From positions 1,342,501 to 1,406,500 of the forward strand of contig NZ_AP013072.1 in NCBI RefSeq assembly GCF_000478925.1: DNA of 64,000 nucleotides. Reading direction: 5' to 3'. The position numbers and the translations under genes are program-made. Under the pieces are notes generated by a model, which saw only the letters and a list, made by a program, of their open reading frames with translations, had not been told where the DNA came from and ran no database searches. The stretch comes from Streptococcus anginosus subsp. whileyi MAS624. Lineage in GTDB: Bacteria; Bacillota; Bacilli; Lactobacillales; Streptococcaceae. Below are positions 48,416-56,674 of the stretch, one piece after another (position 1 is the first letter of the stretch; the number at the start of each line of letters is the position of its first letter).

Positions 48416-48856
48416 TCAACTTCTTTCACTCATGTAGCGGCTTATCTCATCAGCTGTCAATTTTCGCACTTCTGTATTTGGATACTCTTTGTATTCATGA
48501 ACGGTAAAAACAGGTGCCAGCAATGGGCATGTTTTATCCTTATTCTTTTTTAAAAATACTTGTAAATCTTCTTTTGCTACAAATATTTTATAAGACAGCC
48601 TTCCCTTGCTATTTTTTATTTCATAAATACCGCATGGCTTTTTCATCGTATAATCAGCGGTTCGCAAGTATAGCTTTGCGATTTCTAATGATTTAAACGG
48701 AAAATGCCACCTTTGCAATCCTCTCTTTGGGTCTTTTTCAATGCAGATACACCGCCCACATGTTCCGCAAATATACTGCCTGTGGTGTTGCAAACAATCC
48801 AAAGGATTCAGTAAAGTCGTTCTTCTACTTTCCCTAGAATAACATTCTTGACACAT
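48416..48856 (-). CDS. Cys-rich small protein, zinc-ribbon-like
   Basis: 146 residues. The N-terminus carries MCQECYSRES and YICGTCGRCICIEKDPKRGL, giving CxxC pairs that suggest a zinc ribbon. The middle (RWHFPFKSLEIAKLYLRTAD) and a lysine-rich segment follow. No known family is assigned. It is monocistronic, with a CCTCC-complement ribosome site before the ATG. Confidence 0.65.
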   Translation of the reverse strand: MCQECYSRESRRTTLLNPLDCLQHHRQYICGTCGRCICIEKDPKRGLQRWHFPFKSLEIAKLYLRTADYTMKKPCGIYEIKNSKGRLSYKIFVAKEDLQVFLKKNKDKTCPLLAPVFTVHEYKEYPNTEVRKLTADEISRYMSERS

Positions 48857-48974
48857 GTTTCCCTCCTGTTACTGACCGACATAGACGGCTTCTGTCATGG
48901 TGAACATCCAAGTTTGACACAAACCATTCACATCATACCTCCCTCATTATATCATAAAGAAAGAGCGAGAACTT

Positions 48975-49003
48975 TGACAAAGAGGTCTATTCAAGATATA
49001 ATG
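48975..49003 (+). promoter_or_regulatory. Promoter of the cstR-like gene
   Basis: TTGACA (48975-48980), 17-base spacer, TATAAT (48998-49003). Confidence 0.88.
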
Positions 49004-49029
49004 TAAAAAAATAAACAGAGGACAAGGAC

Positions 49030-49287
49030 ATGGCAAATTCAAAGCTTATTACGCGGCTGAAACGCTCTGAAGGACAATTGCGTGGCATTCAAAAAATGAT
49101 AGAAGAAGAGCGCGACTGTGCGGACATTATCACTCAATTAACCGCTGTGCGCTCTAGTGTCGAGCGGGTCATTGAGTTGATGATTACCGAAAATCTCACT
49201 GAATGTCTCAACCATCCTTTAGACGATCCCGAAGCTCAAAAAGAGCGACTAGAAAAAGCCGTCCAATACCTTATCAAGCGAAAATAA
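49030..49287 (+). CDS. cstR: CsoR/RcnR-family regulator, CstR-like persulfide sensor
   Basis: 85 residues, the all-helical DUF156 fold (SEGQLRGIQKMIEEERDCAD). Two cysteines, C30 and C59, occupy the CstR positions. The copper ligands of CsoR (C-H-C) are not complete, as no His follows at the CsoR place. CstR proteins form disulfide/tetrasulfide bridges with persulfides and release sulfur-detoxification operons. The rhodanese and CoA-disulfide reductase genes lie 1.3 kb away on the other strand, and a matching operator precedes them. A CsoR-type copper sensor is the alternative. Confidence 0.8.
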   Translation: MANSKLITRLKRSEGQLRGIQKMIEEERDCADIITQLTAVRSSVERVIELMITENLTECLNHPLDDPEAQKERLEKAVQYLIKRK

Positions 49288-49288
49288 C

Positions 49289-49325
49289 CTCAGCAGGCGA
49301 CGAAAACTGCTGAGGTTTGTTTATT
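49289..49325 (+). terminator. Terminator after cstR
   Basis: CCTCAGCAG / CTGCTGAGG stem with TTTGTTTATTT tail, directly after the stop. Confidence 0.88.
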
Positions 49326-49397
49326 TACGGTACACAATATAAGGGATGATTCCAACTATCACTTTTTTAGAAAAATAGAACTGTACAATGGGCAAAA

Positions 49398-49985
49398 GTA
49401 GTTCTTAAAGGAGTGTGTCCGCCCGGCGGACGAAATGAACTACTTTCAGGGCAAGCCGTCAGCCCGGCGGACAGAGCAAACTTGTTTCTAGGCAAGCCGT
49501 CCGCTCGGCGGATGAAGTGAACTTGTTTCTGGGCAAGCCGTCAGTCCGGCGGACAGAGCAAACTTGTTTCTAGGCTAGCTGTCAGCCCGACGGATGAAGT
49601 GAACTGCTTTTAGGACAGACTAGTGACCCGATCGACGGAGTGAACTGCTTTTAGGACAGATTATCGACCCGGTCGACGAGGTGAACTGCTTTTAGGACAG
49701 ATTATCGACCCGGTCGACGAGGTGAACTGCTTTTAGGACAGACTAGCGACCCGGTCGACGGAGTGGACTGCTTTTGGGACAGACTAGCGACCCAGTCGAC
49801 GGAGTGAACTGCTTTTGGGACAGACTAGCGACCCAGTCGACGGAGTGAACTGCTTTTGGGACAGACTAGCGACCCAGTCGACGGAGTGAACTACTTTTAG
49901 GACAAGCGGTCGAACCCGGTCAACGAGGTGAACTGCTTTTAGGACAGACTAGTGACCCGATCGACGGAATGGACTGCTTTTGGGG
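49398..49985. repeat. 41-bp tandem repeat array (14 units)
   Basis: Fourteen tandem units between cstR and the ybaK-like gene. The AAC (or GAC) landmark repeats at 49438, 49479, 49520, 49561, 49602, 49643, 49684, 49725, 49766, 49807, 49848, 49889, 49931 and 49972: spacing is 41 bases except one of 42. Each unit holds a dyad core: GTCCGCCCGGCGGAC type in the first four units, CGACCCGGTCG type in the last ten. The GC content is well above the surroundings. 41 is not a multiple of three, so it is not a coding repeat. Confidence 0.95.
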
Positions 49986-50068
49986 GCAGGTTGCCAACCA
50001 TTGAAAGAAAAGTCCTCCTCAATATGGTATAATAAGAGTAATAAAACAAATCAAAGGAGGCAAGTAAA

Positions 50069-50557
50069 ATGGACTTATACGCAAAAGTAGAAGAAACCTT
50101 GAACAAGTTAAACATTCCATTTGAAATCGTGGAACACGAACCGGCACTTACGACCGAGCAGGCAGACAGCTTTATCGAAGGCATTGAAGGCGTCCGCACC
50201 AAAACGATGTTTCTCACTAACAAGAAGAAAACCGCCTACTACTTGCTCATCATGGACGACAAAAAGCGCTTGGACATGGACTTATTTAAAGAACTGGTAA
50301 AAGCTAATAGAATTCGCATGGCATCCGCTGACAGTTTATTTGAAAAAATGATGTTGCCAGCAGGTGTTGTTTCTCCATTTGGATTGTTAAACAATGCCGA
50401 TAAAGACATTCAAGTTTATTTTGACAAAGAAATCATGTCGGAAAAACGAATGAGTTTTCACCCCAATACCAATGAAAAAACACTCTTTTTAGACACAACG
50501 GACTTACTCAAATTCCTAGAAGCCATTGGCTACGAAGCTCATATTGTTGAATTGTAA
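50069..50557 (+). CDS. YbaK/ProX-type aminoacyl-tRNA deacylase (PrdX-like)
   Basis: 162 residues. Free-standing editing domain that hydrolyses mischarged tRNA-Pro (Ala- or Cys-tRNA-Pro). The family's conserved Lys lies in GVRTKTMFLTNKK, with LLIMDDKKRLDM and the G-VSPFGLLN block. Length and the EHEPALTTEQA start favour the PrdX (ProXp-ala) subgroup over YbaK. Start ATG has AAAGGAGG. It has its own terminator. Confidence 0.88.
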   Translation: MDLYAKVEETLNKLNIPFEIVEHEPALTTEQADSFIEGIEGVRTKTMFLTNKKKTAYYLLIMDDKKRLDMDLFKELVKANRIRMASADSLFEKMMLPAGVVSPFGLLNNADKDIQVYFDKEIMSEKRMSFHPNTNEKTLFLDTTDLLKFLEAIGYEAHIVEL

Positions 50558-50566
50558 TACGAATAA

Positions 50567-50602
50567 ACCCGATTAAGACAGCACTTAATCGGATTTTCTT
50601 TT
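50567..50602. terminator. Bidirectional terminator between ybaK-like and rhodanese genes
   Basis: CCGATTAAG / CTTAATCGG stem with T-tract on the plus side and A-rich flank on the other, between convergent genes. Confidence 0.85.
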
Positions 50603-50605
50603 ATT

Positions 50606-50902
50606 TTACTCCACCTCTCCGGGCCAGATATTCATGCCCCCAGCCACATTGGTTACATCAAATCCTTGCGCACTTAAAAACTGACACGCAGCCGCAGAAC
50701 GTGCGCCAGATTGGCAGATGACATAGTATTTCTCCTGCTGGCTGAGTAGTTTGTAGCCTGCCTCCAAACTACTCAAAGGCAGGTTTTGTGCCGTCGGAAC
50801 GTGCCCTGACACGAACTCATAAACTTCTCGCACATCAATAATGGACAGCTTTTCTGCTTGGTATTTCTTATAAAATTCAGACATAGTGATATTAGTTTCC
50901 AT
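50606..50902 (-). CDS. Single-domain rhodanese
   Basis: 98 residues, one rhodanese domain. Active-site Cys lies in VICQSGARSAAA; the N-terminal SIIDVREVYEFVSGHVPTAQ is the usual CH2A-like motif. It carries sulfane sulfur as a Cys persulfide. It overlaps the CoA-disulfide reductase gene by 11 bases and is coupled to it, consistent with joint persulfide handling. Confidence 0.93.
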   Translation of the reverse strand: METNITMSEFYKKYQAEKLSIIDVREVYEFVSGHVPTAQNLPLSSLEAGYKLLSQQEKYYVICQSGARSAAACQFLSAQGFDVTNVAGGMNIWPGEVE

Positions 50903-52547
50903 ATTCTACCCCCTCTGGTTTTACCATTTTGTACAAGGCAAAGGCGCCGTCTAGATTTTGAACAGAAAATCCTGCTTGTTTGAGAATGCGCTCGGCAATA
51001 TAGCTACGAAGTCCACTATGACAGCTCACGATATAATCCTGCGACTTGTCTAACTCTCCTAAACGCTCACGCAATTCATTTAAAGGAATGTGAACCGTAT
51101 CCACTTTCAAACGACCTTGTTGAAGCTCACTGGCCGTCCGCACATCTAGGAACTTCTTACCAGCAGCTAGTTCATCTTCCAATTCATACCACTGGATATT
51201 GTCGCTCAAACCTTCTACTAAGTTTAAGGCTGCATATCCCAGCATATTGACCGGATCTTTAGCAGAGCCAAACGGTGGCGCATAGGTAAATTCCAACTCT
51301 GGCAAGTCAAAAATGGTTAGATTACCTTTGATAGCCGTTGCCAAAATATCAATCCGCTTATCAACGCCTTTTTTCCCAACACCTTGTGCACCATAAATTT
51401 TGCCACTTGTTGGCTCAAAGAGGAGTTTCAAGGTCACATCAGTCGCACCCGGATAGTAGCCAGCATGATCCTTACCACTGACATGAATAACTTGATAAGG
51501 CAGGCCATTCATACGAAGAATGCGCTCGCTCAACCCTGTCGAAGCTGCCGTCATGTCAAATGCCCGAACGATAGCTGTACCAATGCTACCTTTATTCTTG
51601 CGAGCTACCCCAGCAATCACGTCCGCCACTTGGCGACCTTGACGATTGGCAGGCGAAGCCAATGAAATCAGCGCGTCTTCTCCTGTAATCTCTTGCTTAA
51701 CCACAATCGCATCACCGACTGCATAAATATCAGGTTGACTGGTTTCATAACGCTCATTGACTAAGATACCGCCACGCATTCCCAGTTCAATACCTGCCGC
51801 CTGTGCCAAAGCATTCTCCGGTTGCACCCCGACAGATAAAATGGTCACATCAGAAACAATTTTTTGCCCATTCTCCAGTACAATGACCTTTCCCTTGTCC
51901 TCAAACCGCGTAGCAGACTGAGAAGTCATTACTTGAATACCGTTTTTCAACAATTCAGCTTGAACAAAAGCAGCCATTTCTTTATCCAGCGGCGGCAAAA
52001 CATGCGGTGCTTTCTCAACAATCGTCACCTTCAAACCGCGCTTCCGAAGATTTTCTGCCATTTCAAGCCCAATGAATCCAGCCCCAATCACCACAGCTTC
52101 TTTTGGCTCTTTCTCCAAAGCCAACATAATCTCATCTAGGTCAGGAACATTACGTAAAGTATAGGTATTTTCAGCTGTTTCCAAACCGTCAATCGGAGGC
52201 ACAAAAGGCTTTGCTCCCGGAGACAAAATCAGCCTGTCGTAACTCTCTGTAAACTCTTTTCCGTCATGCCGAACCGTCACTGTATGTTGATCTGGCGAGA
52301 TAGCCGTCACTTCATGAAAAGGACGAACATCTAGATGAAAGCGTGCCTTTAAACTCTCAGGCGTTTGCACTAACAAATCTTCCCGATTAGCAATTTCTCC
52401 AGAAACATAGTAAGGCAGACCACAGTTCGCAAAGGAAACGAATGGTCCCTTTTCAAAAATAATAATCTCAGCGTCTTCCATTAGCCTTCTTAAACGCGTC
52501 GCTGCAGACATTCCACCTGCAACTCCACCAACAATGATAATTTTCAT
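50892..52547 (-). CDS. CoA-disulfide reductase fused to rhodanese (persulfide reductase)
   Basis: 551 residues. FAD domain GGVAGGMSAATRLRRL (7-22), catalytic Cys in SFANCGLPYYVSGE (about 43), NAD-binding VVIGAGFIGLEMAENL, and a dimerisation domain to about 445. The C-terminal rhodanese domain (460-551) has active Cys in YIVSCHSGLRSY. The fusion reduces CoA persulfide or polysulfide with NAD(P)H and handles sulfane sulfur. Controlled, by inference, by the CstR-like operator upstream. Full length for the family. Confidence 0.93.
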   Translation of the reverse strand: MKIIIVGGVAGGMSAATRLRRLMEDAEIIIFEKGPFVSFANCGLPYYVSGEIANREDLLVQTPESLKARFHLDVRPFHEVTAISPDQHTVTVRHDGKEFTESYDRLILSPGAKPFVPPIDGLETAENTYTLRNVPDLDEIMLALEKEPKEAVVIGAGFIGLEMAENLRKRGLKVTIVEKAPHVLPPLDKEMAAFVQAELLKNGIQVMTSQSATRFEDKGKVIVLENGQKIVSDVTILSVGVQPENALAQAAGIELGMRGGILVNERYETSQPDIYAVGDAIVVKQEITGEDALISLASPANRQGRQVADVIAGVARKNKGSIGTAIVRAFDMTAASTGLSERILRMNGLPYQVIHVSGKDHAGYYPGATDVTLKLLFEPTSGKIYGAQGVGKKGVDKRIDILATAIKGNLTIFDLPELEFTYAPPFGSAKDPVNMLGYAALNLVEGLSDNIQWYELEDELAAGKKFLDVRTASELQQGRLKVDTVHIPLNELRERLGELDKSQDYIVSCHSGLRSYIAERILKQAGFSVQNLDGAFALYKMVKPEGVEYGN

Positions 52548-52569
52548 TCAACTTCCTCCTTTATAGCTT

Positions 52570-52841
52570 TTAAACAATTTTTCCAGTCCAAGCACTCATA
52601 CCGCCTTGAATATGGACAACATCGTAGCCTTTTTTCTTTAACTTTTTTGCTGCCGCTTTGAGTGACAAATGACATATATTGTCTCATTTGTTTTCTATAC
52701 ACACCTCGTGATTTCATTGTGCAGAGCATTCTTTTCGTTCTTTATATGACCATTCCAATCTTCAAAGGGCATTCGTACATCTACTAATTGAATCTTCTCT
52801 TTTTATTTTTTATCTAATTCTCTTGTAAATAAGTGAAACAT
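52570..52841 (-). pseudogene. Decayed rhodanese gene
   Basis: After a perfect GGAGG and ATG (52841), the frame reads MFHLFTRELDKK then TAA. Continuing across the stop gives KEKIQLVDVRMPFEDWNGHI, and after frame changes a CHS active-site-like segment and KKGYDVVHIQGGMSAWTGKI to TAA at 52570. Together these cover a rhodanese domain of about 90 residues. At least one stop and two frameshifts make it non-functional. It was the first gene of the persulfide operon. Confidence 0.75.
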
Positions 52842-52854
52842 AAGCACCTCCATT

Positions 52855-52873
52855 TATACCCTTGTGGGGTATA
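52855..52873. promoter_or_regulatory. CstR-type operator
   Basis: ATACCC (52856-52861) and GGGTAT (52867-52872) form a dyad around TTGTG, overlapping the expected transcription start. CsoR/CstR-family operators are G/C-run palindromes of this type. Confidence 0.65.
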
Positions 52874-52883
52874 TTAAACCATG

Positions 52884-52912
52884 AAGCTTTATTTTTGTCA
52901 AGAATGTTGTTT
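52884..52912 (-). promoter_or_regulatory. Promoter of the rhodanese/CoA-disulfide reductase operon
   Basis: Minus-strand TTGACA, 17-base spacer, TTTAAT just upstream of the palindromic operator (positions approximate). Confidence 0.6.
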
Positions 52913-52973
52913 CTAGAAAGTTCTGAATTAATTTGTAACAAAAAATCCCTGCCTTTTGGCAAGGAATTCAGTT

Positions 52974-53267
52974 TTATTTCGCAATTGGGTAAACAGAAAC
53001 TTGTTTTTTATCGCGACCTTTGCGTTCAAAGCGTACAACGCCTTCAACTTTTGCAAACAAAGTGTCATCTCCACCGCGTCCAACGTTGACACCTGGATAG
53101 ATGTGAGTACCGCGTTGACGGTAAAGAATAGATCCACCAGTTACAGTTTGTCCGTCAGCTGCTTTAGCTCCAAGACGTTTTGCTTGTGAATCACGTCCGT
53201 TAGATGTAGAACCTCCACCTTTTTTATGAGCAAAAAGTTGCAGGTTCGCAAGATTCATTTTCAACAT
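52974..53267 (-). CDS. rpmA: 50S ribosomal protein L27
   Basis: 97 residues. The N-terminal extension [12 protein letters not shown] precedes [15 protein letters not shown], the mature start. Firmicute L27 is cut after LQLF by the Prp protease, encoded just upstream. The core [20 protein letters not shown] is conserved. Part of rplU-prp-rpmA. Confidence 0.98.
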   Translation of the reverse strand: MLKMNLANLQLFAHKKGGGSTSNGRDSQAKRLGAKAADGQTVTGGSILYRQRGTHIYPGVNVGRGGDDTLFAKVEGVVRFERKGRDKKQVSVYPIAK

Positions 53268-53284
53268 AATGTTTTTCCTCCGTG

Positions 53285-53638
<354 letters not shown>

Positions 53639-53645
53639 TTAAAAA

Positions 53646-53960
53646 TTAAGCGTTGATTGCATTGATGACAACCTTAGTATATGGTTGACGGTGACCTTGT
53701 TTACGATGGCTACCTTTTTTAGGTTTGTACTTGTAAGTAACGACTTTCTTTTGTTTTCCTTGTTTTTCAACAGTTCCAACAACAGTAGCTCCAGAAACAA
53801 GCGGAGTTCCGACAACAGTGTTCTCACCACCAACAAGAACAACTTCGTCAAATGTTACATCTTGACCAGCTTCAACGTCTAATTTTTCAACGTAAATTGC
53901 TTGACCAACTTCAACTTTAACTTGTTTGCCGCCAGTTTTAATGATTGCGTATGTGCTCAT
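53646..53960 (-). CDS. rplU: 50S ribosomal protein L21
   Basis: 104 residues from ATG 53960 with AGGAGG seven bases upstream; an open frame upstream runs through the leader RNA and is not used. Begins [19 protein letters not shown] and ends [18 protein letters not shown]. First gene of rplU-prp-rpmA. Confidence 0.98.
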   Translation of the reverse strand: MSTYAIIKTGGKQVKVEVGQAIYVEKLDVEAGQDVTFDEVVLVGGENTVVGTPLVSGATVVGTVEKQGKQKKVVTYKYKPKKGSHRKQGHRQPYTKVVINAINA

Positions 53961-53974
53961 TATGCACCTCCTAT

Positions 53975-54080
53975 GAATTTTACGGGTTTCCCCTAATTTT
54001 GTGAAGACTCGCCTAGCATCGTGGGACGAACCACTTATGACGACGTTCGAGCGGTTGCACAGGCTGTGCATAGTCAACTC
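53975..54080 (-). promoter_or_regulatory. Ribosomal protein L21 leader RNA
   Basis: Structured leader between promoter and rplU with several GC stems (GCACAGCCTGTGC near 54055-54067; CGAACGTCGTC; GACTCGCCTAGC). Position and length match the Firmicute L21 leader used for feedback control. Fold was not computed. Confidence 0.6.
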
Positions 54081-54084
54081 TATA

Positions 54085-54113
54085 AGTATAGCATTTCTGA
54101 TAGCCCTTGGCAA
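54085..54113 (-). promoter_or_regulatory. Promoter of rplU
   Basis: TTGCCA (complement of 54108-54113), 17-base spacer, TATACT (complement of 54085-54090). Confidence 0.75.
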
Positions 54114-54201
54114 GTATTTTTTATCAAAAGACTAACTCAGTAGCTTTTAGTAATTTTTAATAATTTCCCAGAATAACTTCCAATCTCAAAATCCGTTCTT
54201 A

Positions 54202-55416
54202 TTACAACAATCCCTCAATCATTTCATCCACCTCGTCTGTTTCTGCTTCTGGTGTGATTTCAGTCATGATGATACCAGCAACAGCACGTTCCACTAAAGC
54301 ATCCACATCCATACGCGCTTCGTATTGCTCTGCATTTTTTATCTTTGGATTGGTTTTCGGACGGTCTGGGGCAAAAATGGTACAACAGTCTTCAAAGGGC
54401 TGAATTGAGATATTAAAGGTATCAATCTTTTCAGCAATGTCTATGATTTCCAGCTTATCCATGGTCACAACTGGGCGAATAATGGGAGTGTTAGTGACAG
54501 CATTAATCGCTTGCATACTCTCTAGCGTTTGGCTAGCAACTTGACCAAGACTTTCTCCGTTGATGATAACGAGCCCACCGCGTTCTTCACGAATCCGATC
54601 CGTGATCCGCATCATAAAACGACGAGTTAAGGTCATCAGATAAGCTTCTGGTGCTTTCGCTTTGATTTCTTCTTGAATTTCCGTAAATGGCACTTCAATA
54701 AATTGGATATTACCACCAAATTTGGTTAACTTGCGTGTCAAGTTCTGCGCCTTTTTAAGAGCACCTGGACTTGTATAAGGCGGGCTCGCAAAGTGAACCG
54801 CTTCAATATCCACTCCACGTTTAAGGGCTAGATAGCCCGCAACCGGGGAGTCAATTCCGCCTGACAGCATCAACATCCCTTTTCCAGATGTCCCAACAGG
54901 AAGCCCACCTGCTCCACGGATTGTTTCATAAGACAGATAAGCTGCTTCCTCACGTATTTCCACTTGTAGGATAATATCCGGCGCTTTCATCTTGACTTGA
55001 ACATGTGGGATGGCATCAAACACGGCATTTCCAAGAGTTTGATTCAGCTCACGGCTATCCAATTCAAAATTGTGGTCGCTACGTTTGCTGGCAATCTTGA
55101 AAGTCATCCCCTCTTTATAAATTTCTTTCATAATTGTCTGCACCGCTTCAACCAAAGCAGGAACTGATTTTTCAATCTTATAAGACGGAGAGAAATTTTG
55201 AATCCCAAAAATTTGTTTAAGCGATTCTGCAACAGGTTGATAGTCCGTTCCGTGAAGATAGACATGTGCACGATCTCGGTCTGCTTTCACATGCACATCT
55301 GGGTAAACAGAGAGGACTGCTTGCATATTGCGTTTCAATTTGTTAATAAAACGCATGCGATTTTTTCCTTTGGTTGAAAGCTCGCCGTAACGAACCATAA
55401 TTTCTGAATATTGCAT
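54202..55416 (-). CDS. thiI: tRNA 4-thiouridine synthase ThiI
   Basis: 404 residues: NFLD-THUMP RNA-binding region (about 1-165), then PP-loop ATPase with [14 protein letters not shown] (about 183-196). It uses sulfur from a cysteine desulfurase to make s4U in tRNA. There is no rhodanese tail, as usual in Firmicutes. The partner desulfurase gene ends 3 bases upstream. Confidence 0.95.
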   Translation of the reverse strand: MQYSEIMVRYGELSTKGKNRMRFINKLKRNMQAVLSVYPDVHVKADRDRAHVYLHGTDYQPVAESLKQIFGIQNFSPSYKIEKSVPALVEAVQTIMKEIYKEGMTFKIASKRSDHNFELDSRELNQTLGNAVFDAIPHVQVKMKAPDIILQVEIREEAAYLSYETIRGAGGLPVGTSGKGMLMLSGGIDSPVAGYLALKRGVDIEAVHFASPPYTSPGALKKAQNLTRKLTKFGGNIQFIEVPFTEIQEEIKAKAPEAYLMTLTRRFMMRITDRIREERGGLVIINGESLGQVASQTLESMQAINAVTNTPIIRPVVTMDKLEIIDIAEKIDTFNISIQPFEDCCTIFAPDRPKTNPKIKNAEQYEARMDVDALVERAVAGIIMTEITPEAETDEVDEMIEGLL

Positions 55417-55419
55417 TGT

Positions 55420-56562
55420 TTACCTTACTTTTCTAGTTTTTTCATAAATGAGTTTAAACGTTGTCAGAAATTGCTCAATCTGACTCATGTCATTATCTGC
55501 ATCCAGACTAATTCGCACAGCCGTTTGAGCTAAGGATTTGTCAACACCCATGGCTATCAAAGTTCCAGCTGGTTTGCCAGCTTTAGAGGAACAAGCACTC
55601 GTAGTAGAGATATAAATGTCATACTCTTCAAAAGCATGAACTACCACTTCACCTCGTACGCCTTTAATTCCGAAAGTCAAAATATGGGGCGCAAACTCTT
55701 CTATTCCTGAAAAAATCGTCACATCAGGATACTTAGCTAGCTCTTCTAGGATAATCTCTTTCATTTTTGCGGTTCGTGTGGTGAAAGTTTTCAGATTTCC
55801 CATAGACAAGCGCAAGGCTTTTGCAGTTGCTGCAATACCCGCCAAATTTTCAGTCGTAGAACGCTTGTCTGATTCTTGACCGCCACCATTCAACAGCGGA
55901 CTGATTTTCTTACCAGACTTGATATAGACAAAACCAACACCCCGTAAGCCATGAAACTTATGGCTGGAAAATGTCGCAAAGTCCACGCGCTCAGTTAAAT
56001 AATCTTCCGTCAGGATCTTAGCTACAGCTTGCACTGCATCTACATGAAAAGAAATAGTAGGCTTGTCCGCTAAGAGTTCTGAAATAGCCTTAATCGGCTG
56101 AACAGAGCCGATTTCATTGTTGACCGCCATGACTGAAATTAAAGTCGTATCCGGTCGGATAAGGGTAGCTAATTTTTCAACATCTACAAAACCTTTGTTA
56201 TCGACAGGTGCAAAATCCACTTCAAAACCTTGCTGCGTCAGCCAGAGAGCGGATTCTTTCACTGCTGGATGTTCAATAGCAGATACAATGATATGCTTGC
56301 CATAGCGCGCTTTTTCAAAAGCCACACCCTTGATAACCCAATTATCGCCTTCCGTCCCTCCAGACGTAAAGAAAATCTCTTGAGAGGATTTACCGAGAAT
56401 CTCCGCAATTTGCCTGCGAGATGCATCTAACAAGCGGGTCGCCTGATTGCCCAAACTGTGGAGACTAGAAGGATTTCCCCAAATTTTAGAAGCAACTTCT
56501 GTATAGGTAGCCAAAGCCTCTGGGTAAGGCTTGGTTGTTGCTGAATTGTCTAAATAAATCAT
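55420..56562 (-). CDS. Cysteine desulfurase (NifS/IscS-like)
   Basis: 380 residues from ATG 56562, preceded by GGAGAGG; the longer open frame has no start signal. PLP enzyme: SFHVDAVQA, Schiff-base Lys in FSSHKFHGLRGVGF, catalytic Cys in STTSACSSKAGKP. It releases sulfur from Cys and hands it to ThiI; the paired arrangement indicates a NifZ-like role in tRNA thiolation. Confidence 0.94.
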   Translation of the reverse strand: MIYLDNSATTKPYPEALATYTEVASKIWGNPSSLHSLGNQATRLLDASRRQIAEILGKSSQEIFFTSGGTEGDNWVIKGVAFEKARYGKHIIVSAIEHPAVKESALWLTQQGFEVDFAPVDNKGFVDVEKLATLIRPDTTLISVMAVNNEIGSVQPIKAISELLADKPTISFHVDAVQAVAKILTEDYLTERVDFATFSSHKFHGLRGVGFVYIKSGKKISPLLNGGGQESDKRSTTENLAGIAATAKALRLSMGNLKTFTTRTAKMKEIILEELAKYPDVTIFSGIEEFAPHILTFGIKGVRGEVVVHAFEEYDIYISTTSACSSKAGKPAGTLIAMGVDKSLAQTAVRISLDADNDMSQIEQFLTTFKLIYEKTRKVR

Positions 56563-56635
56563 CTTAAACCTCTCCATTTCAATACTCCTATTGTAACACG
56601 AAAAAGAAATGGGGACAACAGCAAAACTTGAAATG

Positions 56636-56668
56636 AAAAGGCTCTCCAAGTTTTGGCTTGGAGAGCCG
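56636..56668 (-). terminator. Terminator after fbp
   Basis: GGCTCTCCAAG / CTTGGAGAGCC perfect stem with CCAAAA loop, then TTTTCATTTC on the minus strand. Confidence 0.88.
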
Positions 56669-56674
56669 TAAAGG

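Noticed and set aside
49398..49985. CRISPR array
   Set aside because: The sequence between palindromic cores is itself repeated, so there are no unique spacers, and no cas genes are present.
52862..53189. Plus-strand frames opposite rpmA
   Set aside because: Shadows of the L27 gene and the CstR operator region.
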